Below, piece by piece: positions 40,727 through 50,849 of a stretch of DNA of 64,000 bases. The notes beneath the pieces were generated by a model. It made no database searches. It saw nothing but the letters and a program-made list of their open reading frames with translations, and was not told the DNA's origin. The translations under genes and the position numbers were made by a program. The stretch comes from Hydrangea macrophylla. Its lineage: Eukaryota; Streptophyta; Magnoliopsida; Cornales; Hydrangeaceae. The stretch is taken from NCBI GenBank assembly GCA_033977485.1, contig CM066997.1, positions 74,804,634-74,868,633 on the forward strand, written 5' to 3'. How positions within the stretch are numbered: position 1 is the first letter of the stretch; every line of letters starts with the position of its first letter.

Positions 40727-43317
40727 CCGAAAGTGCCTTGTTGCCCTTTGATCTGCGGGAATTCCCGAATTCCTTGCTGACGTCGACCCAACCCCATTCC
40801 GGGGAAGTAGTTCATCTTGCGGACAATGTTGACGACTGCGGAGTGGACCTCAGGGAATCGGTCTTCATCCTTGATCATATGAACTTCTTCCATGAAGAAT
40901 CCTCCGATTTCTCCTTCTTCCAGCTCAGGTATTTGGACTTCAAAGACGGGAGCGTAATTTGGGAAAGCCTCATTACCCCAACTATTACCGAGGATGATCT
41001 TTACCTCCCTCTCATGAATGTACTTGATCATTTGATGCACAGTGGATGATACAGCTTTGTTGGCATGAAGCCAGGGCCTTCCAATCAGCAGATTGAACGA
41101 GGCAGGTATGTCCATGACTTGAAAAATCTCAGTGCTCACCAAAGATCCTACCCGGATTTGGAGAGAAACGGTTCCCATCACATTTCTTCTAGTGTTGTCA
41201 TTGGCTCTCACGGATTGCACAGATGGCGTAATGTCGAGGATATTGACCCCAAAAGCAGTGGCAGTTCTTAAGGCACAAACATTCAAAGCAGAACCTGTAT
41301 CAACTAGACAAAATGGCACCTGTTGTTCCTTACATCCCACAGTAATGTATGACGCCTTGTTATGCGCGGATCCCTCTGGCGGCAGGTCCTCATCGGAGAA
41401 TGTAATGATGGGGTCGGGGGTAAGTGCACCCAAGAAAGCTACCATGTCCTCCGGCGCGGCGTCGATGGGGACTTCAATCCCAGCCAAGGCATTTAACACG
41501 GCTTGCCTGTGCTTATAGGATGTCACCATAATATCCCACATCGAGAGATGTGCTTGGGTTTTCTTTAGCTGCTTGATCAGCTCATTGTCTTCTTCGATGA
41601 CCTCATCCATCTTGCCCTTCCCCTTGTCTTTAACTGGACCTTTTTCGATGGCTTCGGTGGCAGGCTGTGGAGGCTGATAATGACAGCCTGACCTGGTTAG
41701 GTGATCAATCTCGGCAGGAGTAGGCCCTTCTACAGTCCCATCCTTCTTAAACCAATCACAATCCGTTCCCACAAATGGCTTTTCTGGCTCGTTCCAGATG
41801 GAAGCATCACTCTCGTCGTTAGGATCATAACATTTGAGGTCTACCGCCCCTAGGTCATGCTCTTCCAGGAAGAACAAATCCTGCTCGTCGTCAAGCTGCT
41901 GCTGCCACTCGTCATTCTCCCCTCCGATCAGATGAATCCCCTCAGAATCCGGGATGTTAATGCAAAGCAAGGGTTGTCCTAGGGGGGTGATATAAGTAGC
42001 AGGGTTGAAGGGTACGGGACTGGACTCAATGAGGTTGACATTTTGGTGGTTTGGTAAGGGATTTTGGGTGATATGAGGCTGCTTTGGTGGTGGCTCGATG
42101 ATATTCTGGTCGATGAGGTCTTGGATGTCATGGCGGAGGCGCATGCAATCATCAGTGTTATGGCCGGGGGCTTGATGGTAAGTACATCGCTTGGACATAT
42201 CGCAGTTAGGCGGGAGCGGGGTATTTCGGGGCTGGAGTAATTGGAGATGGCCTTTTTTGAGGAGGCGATCTAGGGCTGAGGAGAGAGAGATCTCTAGCTT
42301 GGCAAAATTGCGAGGGGGCTTTTTCTGGAAAGGGCGGTTGGAGGAATTTGCCTGGTTGGAGGGTTGGTATGGCCTTGGAGGATATGCCATGGGTTGGCCG
42401 CTAAGGGCATTGACATTCGGGGGATTCCGGGAGTAGTTGGGCCTTCTTGGCTGACTCGGAGGGTCTTCCTTTTTGATCTTCCCCTCCCTGATAGCATCTT
42501 CGATTCGGGTTCCGACTTCAAACAACTCCTCAAAGGTGGAGATGGACTGGTAGAATAATTTCTCATGATAGAGCGGCTGCAGATTCCGGATGAGCATCCT
42601 TACCTGTTCTTTCTCGATTGGCCGGTGGGTCATTTGGGCTACCTTGTTCCTCCATCTGCTCAGGAATGCAGCGAAGGATTCATTGTTGCTTTGCCGGGTT
42701 GTTTCCAAATCCCTGATAGTGACATCCAGCTCCTGGTTGTAAGAGTAATGATCGACAAAAACTCGAACTATATCTTCCCAGGCCCGGGTCTTGGAGGCTT
42801 CCAAGGTTAGGAACCATGATAGTGCAGATTTTGCCAGAGTTTGCGGGAATAGCATCGCAATGTGCTCGTGGGTGCAACCCATGGACTGGAAGATACTCAT
42901 ACATAGCTTCACGTGGCTTTTTGGGTTTCCAGTTCCATCAAAACGATTGATGGCAGGCATTTTAAAGTTCTCCGGCAGTTTCAACTTGACAGGCTCAAAG
43001 AGGCCTTCCAGATCTAGCATGTAATCATCGACTCCCTTGCTTTTTCTCAGCACGCTCTCCAGTTTATCGACCTTGTCCAATTTTTCTTGGAGCTTCTTCT
43101 CATACGTAAGCGGTGGGACCCCTTGAAACTAATTTTCCTCCCCATTGTTCTCATGTAGAGGAGGTTCAAACTCCGGTGGCGGAAACCCAGGCGGAGGTCG
43201 CGGCTGTTGCTGCTTTAATTCTTCCATGAATTTCAGGACCTGGGCTAGACTGTCGGATTGTTGGCTTATAGTCGCTCCCAACTCGGTGACCTTGTTTTCC
43301 AACTCTTCTCTATTCAT
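40666..43317 (-). pseudogene. E3 gag and aspartic protease
   Basis: Starts MNREELENKVTELGATISQQ at 43317 (coiled-coil-like and proline-rich head). One TAG at about 43127 interrupts it and the same frame then runs to 40666. Capsid core: MPAINRFDGTGNPKSHVKL, LFPQTLAKSALSWFLTLE and FVDHYSYNQELDVTIRDLE. The nucleocapsid knuckle CTYHQAPGHNTDDC (CX2HX4HX4C) is near 42180. Protease: FCLVDTGSALNVCALRTA, with intact DTG near 41320, then FNLLIGRPWLHANKAV. A G-patch-like YFPGMGLGRRQQGIREFP follows near 40800. Pol continues in another frame from about 40735, so a one-base shift separates the two. A programmed shift or an Ogre-type intron is possible, but a mutation is simplest. Confidence 0.85.
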
Positions 43318-44537
43318 ATTGAAGCGGGCTGTCGGACTGATTCTGACCAGACGATTATCTGAACTCCTGGTCCAAGACGAGGATTCCGGCTGCTGACCTT
43401 GGGAATCTATACTGACCTGACAGATTTTGAGAGAAAGGGGTGTATCAGATCCTGGAAGTGACGACTTTTAGACAGACAAAGACAGTGACGTGGACTGACT
43501 CGAGACAGTGCGTGCAGAGAGATGAGAAAAGGTGCATGCAAATGGGACAAACATGCGGATGTAAGCCCTAATCTATGTGATGCTCCTATTTCTAACAGAT
43601 AGCAGCTAAACAAATAAGGTCCTAGCCATACAGAGTGTGCTAACCTTACTTTCCAGTATGATCACCAAGGGATAACATGGATTTCCCAGATACTTCGGGA
43701 ATTTTGGACAGAGTTTCTGGGGGAAACTGGTCAATATGGTTATATCTGGGATATCTGGGCAGAGTTTCTGGGGGAAACTGGTAAGTATGGTTATATCTGG
43801 GATATCTGGGCAGAGTTTCTGGGGGAAACTGGTAAGTATGGTTATATCTGGGATATCTGGGCAGAGTTTCTGGGGGAAACTGGTAAGTATGGTTATATCT
43901 GGGCAGAGTTTCTGGGAGAAATTGGTAAGTATGGTTATAGTGATCATACTTTCTAGCAGGTTTTCATACTCCTATGTCTCAAGACCTACAAACAAGGTTT
44001 GCGGTGTATATTTTTGTGAACATGGGGCAGACATCCTTGTCATGGTGCCTAGGCAGGTCAACCCAATGTGGTTACATGTGAGTGATTGCCTTGGGAACCA
44101 TAAGAAAGAGGTTCTGTTCTATGCCACAAAAGCGTCTACACCGCGCAGGTAATCCCGTCAGGGCATACAGCAGTTATATCATATCGTCCTATCTGAAAAG
44201 ATAAATGAACAGTCCTATGAAAGGTTCTACAGGAATCTATATGCAAAGGCTGGGTTTAGTCAAAGAGGGTCCGTTGACGAGAGTTCCAATATACCGTCAG
44301 AGAGACAGTACGGAGGTTTTTTACTCTTTTTGATATACCTTGGAAGGTACAGTATCAACGGTGACTTGTGCCCTGGCACAGCAAGACCTGAACAATGTCA
44401 GCGCCGCGTTTCAGACACAGTCGGAGGGGGGAAAATGCAAGAGTGTAATGCGGTGAACCAAACACAGTAAAAAGATGATTTTAAGGATGCTTCTTATGAG
44501 TCAAACCTCTGTATTATTTTGTTTTAAAATAAAAAAA
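43318..44537. other. E3 5' leader
   Basis: About 1.2 kb between gag start and PBS, without genes. It contains the 51-bp tandem repeat and otherwise nothing I recognise. Confidence 0.5.
43690..43940. repeat. 51-bp tandem repeat in E3 leader, about 4.5 copies
   Basis: Units contain GGCAGAGTTTCTGGGGGAAA and TATGGTTATATCTGGGATAT. A 15-base deletion shortens one unit. The open frames across it (138 and 113 codons) are repeat by-products. Confidence 0.85.
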
Positions 44538-44555
44538 TCCCCAGCAGAGTCGCCA
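44538..44555 (-). other. E3 primer-binding site, tRNA-Arg-like
   Basis: Minus-strand TGGCGACTCTGCTGGGGA lies three bases inside the 5' LTR. As I recall, Ogre elements use this type of site with tRNA-Arg. E1 has a related PBS at 61957-61974. Confidence 0.75.
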
Positions 44556-46774
44556 GATTGTGGATACCGGGAATCGGACCACTTCTCTTGTTTGAGATTG
44601 TTTTGAAATTGATTTGAATCAAAGAAAGAAAACAGGTCTGTTGAAAACAGATACAGAGTCGCCACTTGGTCTTTAAGGAACCAAGAAACCTAATTTTGAC
44701 TCACCCAAATGGATAAAGGGCACCGGCCCTTCATAACCAAAGAACTCGGTTCGGGGTTTTGGTACGAGAGAGGAAGGAGCCTTTGTCACGACTAAAACAC
44801 CCTCAACTCGCCCCGTCTTTCGACGGGCCTCAATTAGCATCCAAATAATCATCTTATACTATGTTTGGTTCGACAAATAATACTATGATAGTATATTACA
44901 TCACATAAGAAACTTGAAAATGGAAGATCTAAAGATAAAATATCATTCATAAGATCTAAGTCAAATATCATGCAATGTGAAGTGAAAGATCACACAAATA
45001 AACCTAGGAAAAATCGTTTAATCATATATCAATTAATCAAGTTTTCCTAATCTAAAGGGGACATGAATTGTTCTTGAAACAAATAAACAAAGAAATCAAA
45101 ATATGCTTAACAAGCTAGTATGATGCATGTTATTCTTTGAGAAAAGAAGATCTCTCAATCCCCGGGACGGATGAGAAAGGATGATTAGATCAAAGGGGAA
45201 GCATGAACCTATGATCGTGATCACTCCTTATAATCTCCTTAGATTAAGAGTTACAAAAACCCCAAATCTTGCATGAATGCAATGTATGTATCTAAAGTGT
45301 GCAAAGGTTGTAGTGTGTTTTGTGTACATGGATTTCTAGAATGGCTTAGAAGTCTAAAATGTGTATGAATGGATGAATGAAATTAACATAGGATATGTAA
45401 AAATGTAGTATGAACTACTTCCTAAGATATGAACTAATTTGAAATGCATATAAGCATCAAATCAAAGAATGAAAGTTAAAGTATACTTGCTGTGAATAGT
45501 GGACAGAACAGTAGCATGATCTTTTGGAATTTGAAAAGAGGGGTTAGGAAAGTTTTTAATGCATGATATTTTATGGAGATGTTCCTTATTGTGTCTAGAA
45601 CACAACCCAAAAGGCCAATCTTGAATAGATATCACAGATTGAGAGAAATTATATAAACAATAGAGGTCACTCAGAAACAGAGTTCGTACTGTCGACTGAA
45701 ATGTTAGAAAATCTTAGAAAATGAAAGAGAATGATCTAGAGGCCCATTTTATACAGAAAGTTTCCTAAGACATTTAATTTTAAAGGAAAAATAAGTTAGG
45801 ACCACCCATTTTGGAAAAGTTTTCTGGAAAAGAGGTCGTAAGTTGACCTTGCTGCTGTGACAGCAAAAATAGAATGTTTGGAAGGAATGTTGGGACCCAA
45901 ATGGACCATTTCCAAGTACTTCCAAGTCAAACCAAAAATCATGGGTGTTCTCCAATGAGTTAGGAAGACTTTCCAAGTAGCCTTGTATCCATATGTTGAG
46001 TATTGTGTTCTAGAAAAATCTTTGAACTCAACTCATTCACTGTTTTGACTCATTATTTTGAAGATTTTGGAAAAAACAAAGTTTTGTTTCTTGAAACCAA
46101 ATGAGAGGGATTGAGAGGGGTTTTGAAATAGATGTTTTGAAAACATGTTTTCAACACTCAATAAGGATCATAGCCACTTAGACTACCTACATCAAACTCA
46201 TCATTTAAGAACCTCCAAGATTGTTGGAGAGATTTATTTTGTTTTTGGACATAACTTCAATACATTCCAAGAATACCTTGGAAGTATTGAGGTTATGGTC
46301 ATCATCTATCAAACATGTTTTTGAGGTCAAGAGCTACTATCCATGAGGATTCACTCACCCCAAACTTCATGTCATCACTTAGATGATGATGAACTAGTAA
46401 GTAAATAAAGAAAATAAAAAGAAATGGGATAAGAAGAGATGAACAATAAATAAACAAGCAAGTAGATGATAATCAATAGATGATATTCATGAAGCATGAG
46501 ACTTGTAGATTGGTATATCACTCATATGTAATGACACTAGACATGGAAGAAGCTTCCACTCTCTTGAATGCTCACTAAAATGGTGGTTGGGAGTATTGAA
46601 TGTTGAAATAAATGGAAGTAATGAAGTAAAAACAAAGTTAGAACTCACTTTTGTTTTGAAAATCAAAGAAGAAAGCTTCTTTTCTCTCTACTCTAACCTT
46701 ATCTCTACTACTTTCTCTCCCAAACTTTTCCAAAACTCACATTTGACTCTCCCAAAATGAGGAGTAATGGGGTG

Positions 46775-46782
46775 TTTATATA
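46775..46782 (-). promoter_or_regulatory. TATA box of E3 5' LTR
   Basis: Minus-strand TATATAAA followed by CACCCCAT. It is the probable start region for the E3 genomic RNA, with the GC palindromes about 150 bp and the W-boxes 550-780 bp upstream. Confidence 0.55.
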
Positions 46783-46927
46783 GGCCAATTTGGGGTGGTT
46801 TTGGGATTTAGAAAGTGTTCCTATTGGTCCCAAACATCTGAAATCATGAAACTACGTCGTTTTGGCTTTTAATTAATCAAAATGGGACCACAAAAGAAAT
46901 TACAAAAATATACTGTTCTGGAGGGGA

Positions 46928-46964
46928 GTGCCGCGGCGGCAGTGGGCCAGTGCCGCGGCGGCAC
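46928..46964. repeat. Two GC palindromes in U3 of E3 5' LTR
   Basis: GTGCCGCGGCGGCAG (46928-46942) and GTGCCGCGGCGGCAC (46950-46964). The minus strand contains GCCGCC, the core of the ERF-type GCC box. The 3' LTR keeps one copy only. Confidence 0.8.
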
Positions 46965-47327
46965 TGCTCCTCCCTTCGTCCAGATAATGCTGTTTAGGCC
47001 CCCCGAAGTTCTGGTATTCGCGAAAAGGCCCTATTTCGTCCGAAATTCACAGAAAATGCGTACGAACTCCAAATTGGGATTGTGATATACCGTTGGAAAG
47101 GTAATGGAGTCTACTTTACATAAAAAATAGTTCGGGGATAGGTCATTTTGAAAAGTTTTGCGGTATTTGCGATAAAAGCCGATTTGATCGCCTTTTTCGC
47201 CTTTGGAAATTCATAATAAATTCGTTTTAAATCCAGAAATTATGTGCGATATACCGTTGGAAAGCTATTGACCTCTAGTATCTATGAAAAATATTTGAAA
47301 ATTGTTTTGGTGCCCCGGTCCCAAAGT

Positions 47328-47555
47328 CAAATTTCGGTCAAACCGGTCAAACCTGGGATTCCCGGGAAGTTCTGGGAACCTCCGGGAGTTCCCGGGAGCT
47401 GATGTTTTCGCTCGATTTTCTTTTGGAACTCGTTTTAATACTTTTCTCATGATTTGGAATGATTCTGGTGAACTCGGACGATTTTGGTCAAACTTGGTCA
47501 AACTTGGTCAAACCTGGTCAAACCTTGGTCAAATCTAGTCAAACCGGTCAACGGA
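47328..47555 (-). promoter_or_regulatory. W-box cluster in U3 of E3 5' LTR
   Basis: About ten TTGACC or TTGACT cores on the sense strand, seven in tandem 10-11-bp units at 47484-47553. A WRKY-responsive enhancer is a reasonable inference. Confidence 0.6.
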
Positions 47556-47844
47556 GACTTTCCGGGAACTTCCGGGACTTCCGGGGGTCTCTGGGAGCTG
47601 ACGATTTCTTCCGGTTTTACTTAAAAACTCATTTTATCATTTTTCTTACGACATAGCATGTTTTCAGAACTTCGGGACCAAATCCGGGAGTTTTTGGGCT
47701 TTCAGGGGCATTTTGGTCATTCTGAGCATTCTGAGAGATAGCTGACTTCCAGGAGTCCTTTTGAGTCTTTTACGATCATTGTGAACCACCAAGCTATGGG
47801 TCTCCTAAATCTGATAGCCGACAAAATGGGGTGTCTACATACCC

Positions 47845-49049
47845 ACATAAGTTGTTTGATATGACAAGGATTCGACTACAACAAAATATAAGGAATTACA
47901 TTACAACGTATAGCCGCAATTTAAGCACTACATGTGTTTTAGTTAATTAAACCTTATGTTTACCACTTCGGCCACCAATCCATGGTTCAGCCTACACATA
48001 TATCCCATGTGTCTCCTAACGTAATACTAACTCCCACTCCGGTCCCAACTCCCATGGGGTATCACTGGGATTTGAATCAACACCGAAAGGCTAGTACTTA
48101 CGTTTTGACGTCAATAAACAATGTCTAAATACACATGAAATAGACCAACAAGCCGGGCATAAGGCTTAAAAATGAAGAGACGGGTCATCCACGTAGTCAC
48201 CGTCTAATCACACAAGACAGGTCATCCACGAAGTCGCCGCCTAAACTCATAAGGAGCAGTGGTGAACATTCAAGGATTTCCTATTATTAATTTCTATAAA
48301 AAAGAATCTTCACACATATGGTCTCACATTCACAAGTTTATGAAACCCAACATTAGATGAGAATGCTTACATCTCAACGAAATTTCACGTTCTATCACAA
48401 TGACGAACACGAGGTTATCCCGACACATAAATCAATTTAGACATCCAATACGTTTTTAATCATATAAAAATTGCTACTGAAACTTAAATCTACAGCCCAA
48501 ACGGTGCAGAATAAGGGAAAACTCAAAACACGAAAAGTGTGTAGAATCACGTTTTACATAGGACACGCGGACAAAATGTTAAGATTCAAAGTCACATTGC
48601 ACAATATTTTTCAAAAGTTTTCAGCAATTGTTAAACTAATAAAAACGAATTTTTACATAGCTTTTCGATATTTATCAAGGGTATTCCACGTATGTGTTCG
48701 TCAAACTATCTATACGCATAACAATCACTAATATACCAAAGTCGTGATCACAAGGTCACCAAAAAAAATATCTAAGTTAATTCGAAAACAACAATATTGT
48801 GCATCCAATACAAAATTGAATTCCAACAATTAACTAAACATATAAATATTTGGTTTACTCGCATATACATATATATACGTGTATATATATACATGGATAC
48901 ACCCATTTAACTCACCTAGTTGGCGATTAAGCACTTAAAAAAAATGGTGTTGAACGAACTATGAACGCGATTCCCGATCCGAATACCCCGCGCCCTACCC
49001 TTCCTTCCTTTCTTCCTCTTCTTCTTCTTCTACTTCTTCTTCTTCTTCT

Positions 49050-49110
<61 letters not shown>

Positions 49111-49656
49111 AGAAGTGTATTGGGGGCTAGGGTTTATTTTTTTCTCCTAAAGGTGGATACATATAACTCTTAATGATATAATTAAAGTAATTCCCGAGTT
49201 TAGGCTTGTGGGCTCCCAAAAGACACACATATGACCCCGAAATGCATTTCAAAATACTTAAACAACTAGTCCAAAGGGTACCCATACCCCGGGCACTTAA
49301 TTCTCATGTTAAATTCACTAATTAACTTACTTATGGGTCTCGAAACAGTATCTGAAACTAAACTATTATTCTACAAAAATTGTAACTTGGTCATACAAAT
49401 GATCTATTATACAATTTAATTAAAGCTCAAAATCTCTTGTCATGATAATAATGAAACATTAGAAATTTGAATACAAAAACAACTGGAGAAATATTACTGG
49501 TATTGCTAATAATTTAAATATGCTTACTAGCAAAATTCAATTCACGGGTTCTCTAAACTTAAAATTTTTAGACACGTGTCTTACCTAGGCATACCCATAT
49601 AATATTGCTAACTAAAAATAATTATTTACACTCTTAGAAATTTTAGGGTTGTTACA
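47845..49656 (-). repeat. E2 3' LTR, right part
   Basis: It resumes the E2 LTR after E3 (CCACATAAGTTG... vs 51986 on in the right LTR) and ends GGGTTGTTACA at 49656. It includes a TCT/CT microsatellite at about 49016-49108. Confidence 0.85.
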
Positions 49657-50834
49657 TTCTACCCTCCTTAAAGAAATTTTGTCCCGAAATTTGGGACGCG
49701 ACAAACACAGATAATAAATATGCATAACGTTAAACATGCGATGAAAGGAATCTAACACTGGAGTATCACTATCGTTTAACTCCCGATCATAATGAGACCT
49801 AGTACATCGAGAAACTAATCCAAACAAAGAAAACCTCATGTATATACCCATGGTCTCATATAGTCGCTGGTTAAATTATAACTAGCACACACGACACAAC
49901 ACCAGTAAGCACATAATTTCACATAAACACTAGATATTAACAATTCATAAAAAAAAACAACAATTGATCAATTACACAAAGATATGACTACGTGCATGAA
50001 CATGCTCCCCTCTTACCGTTCCCCCTGCACTACTCCTTCTCGGGGTATCCAATTATCTTGTTGATCATACATATAATCTCACTGACATATCCTTTTAGAA
50101 TTCCACACCGAGAATAAGACTGAATATAATGATGCCGCTGATGATACTTCAATACTCGTCCAGATTATAATAATTCACACAGAGGAGAATACCATTAACA
50201 ATAACTCTTAAAAACCATAAAGAACAGAATTGCCCGATGGAAGCATAACTCGTGAATTCAATAATAGAATAGCAATAGAGAATAGAGACAAAATAATCAT
50301 AAGAAACCCAGAATACCCGTTGATAATATCCGCATCAGAAGATAAGAAATCCACAATACCAATAGCAATAGATTCTACATCAGAAAAATTGCAGATAATC
50401 AATAGAGATGAGAAAACCAGTTGATCACGTAAGAAGTCCATATATCCAATCTCTGCCTCCAACTCCCAAATAAGATTTTCACAGTCCTTCACATAGATAG
50501 TCATCCACATTGCCACTCCATGAGCCAAAACATCACTCTCCTCGACATGACCCCCATTGTTACAACAAAAGATGCATGCACTAACATACAAATCTAAACA
50601 GTATCATGTGTGCTCCTATAAAATCATCTCGAAAATGACATGAATTTATGACTAACACATTACAAAGCACATAGTAGAACAAAACACATAGTACCATGAA
50701 ACACATAGCATCATAAAGCAAAAGAAGCACATTACAACACATAACCCCTTCCCCGAAAATCCGCAAACCTAAGGCTCTAACCAACCCATAAACAACATTC
50801 CGAGAATCACTTAGACTCTCTAAGCTAACCTTAA
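49657..50834. other. E2 internal region, non-coding
   Basis: 1.2 kb between the E2 LTRs. It begins with the PPT (minus-strand TTTAAGGAGGGTAGAA at 49657-49672). No gag-pol motif is seen. The 127-codon minus frame at 50208-50591 shows no family features. Confidence 0.65.
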
Positions 50835-50846
50835 GCTCTGATACCA
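50835..50846 (-). other. E2 primer-binding site, initiator tRNA-Met
   Basis: Minus-strand TGGTATCAGAGC is a perfect match to the initiator tRNA-Met PBS of plant retroelements, three bases inside the LTR. Confidence 0.85.
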
Positions 50847-50849
50847 AAC

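Larger units (their letters stand above)
26743..47839 (-). mobile_element. E3: 21.1-kb Ogre/Tat-like element with antisense extra genes, TSD TACCC
   Basis: Bounded by TACCC at 26738-26742 and 47840-47844. The 3' LTR is 26743-29980 (3238 bp) and the 5' LTR is 44559-47839 (3281 bp). The PBS is at 44538-44555 and the PPT at 29981-29994. Gag-protease (43317-40666) and pol (40726-36806) read leftward. The plus strand between pol and the 3' LTR carries a PMD gene (31846-34022) and a second ORF (34356-35354). Two RNase H domains, a tRNA-Arg-like PBS and great length point to the Ogre/Tat branch. Tat elements are known to carry extra ORFs, some antisense. The near-identical LTRs make it the youngest element here. 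Confidence 0.9.
44559..47839 (-). repeat. E3 5' LTR (3281 bp)
   Basis: Same ends as the 3' LTR. It has a TATA box at 46775-46782 (minus), two GC palindromes at 46928-46942 and 46950-46964 (22-bp period) and a W-box cluster at 47328-47555. The remaining sequence is non-coding. Confidence 0.9.

Noticed and set aside
43606..44152. Overlapping open frames of 113 and 138 codons
   Set aside because: Both follow the 51-bp tandem repeat in the E3 leader, on opposite strands.
50208..50591. 127-codon frame in E2 interior
   Set aside because: No family motif, no supporting copy, and E2 otherwise lacks genes.
50835..50846. Possible tRNA gene fragments at PBS sites
   Set aside because: They match only the 3' end of tRNAs and sit at LTR edges, so they are primer-binding sites.
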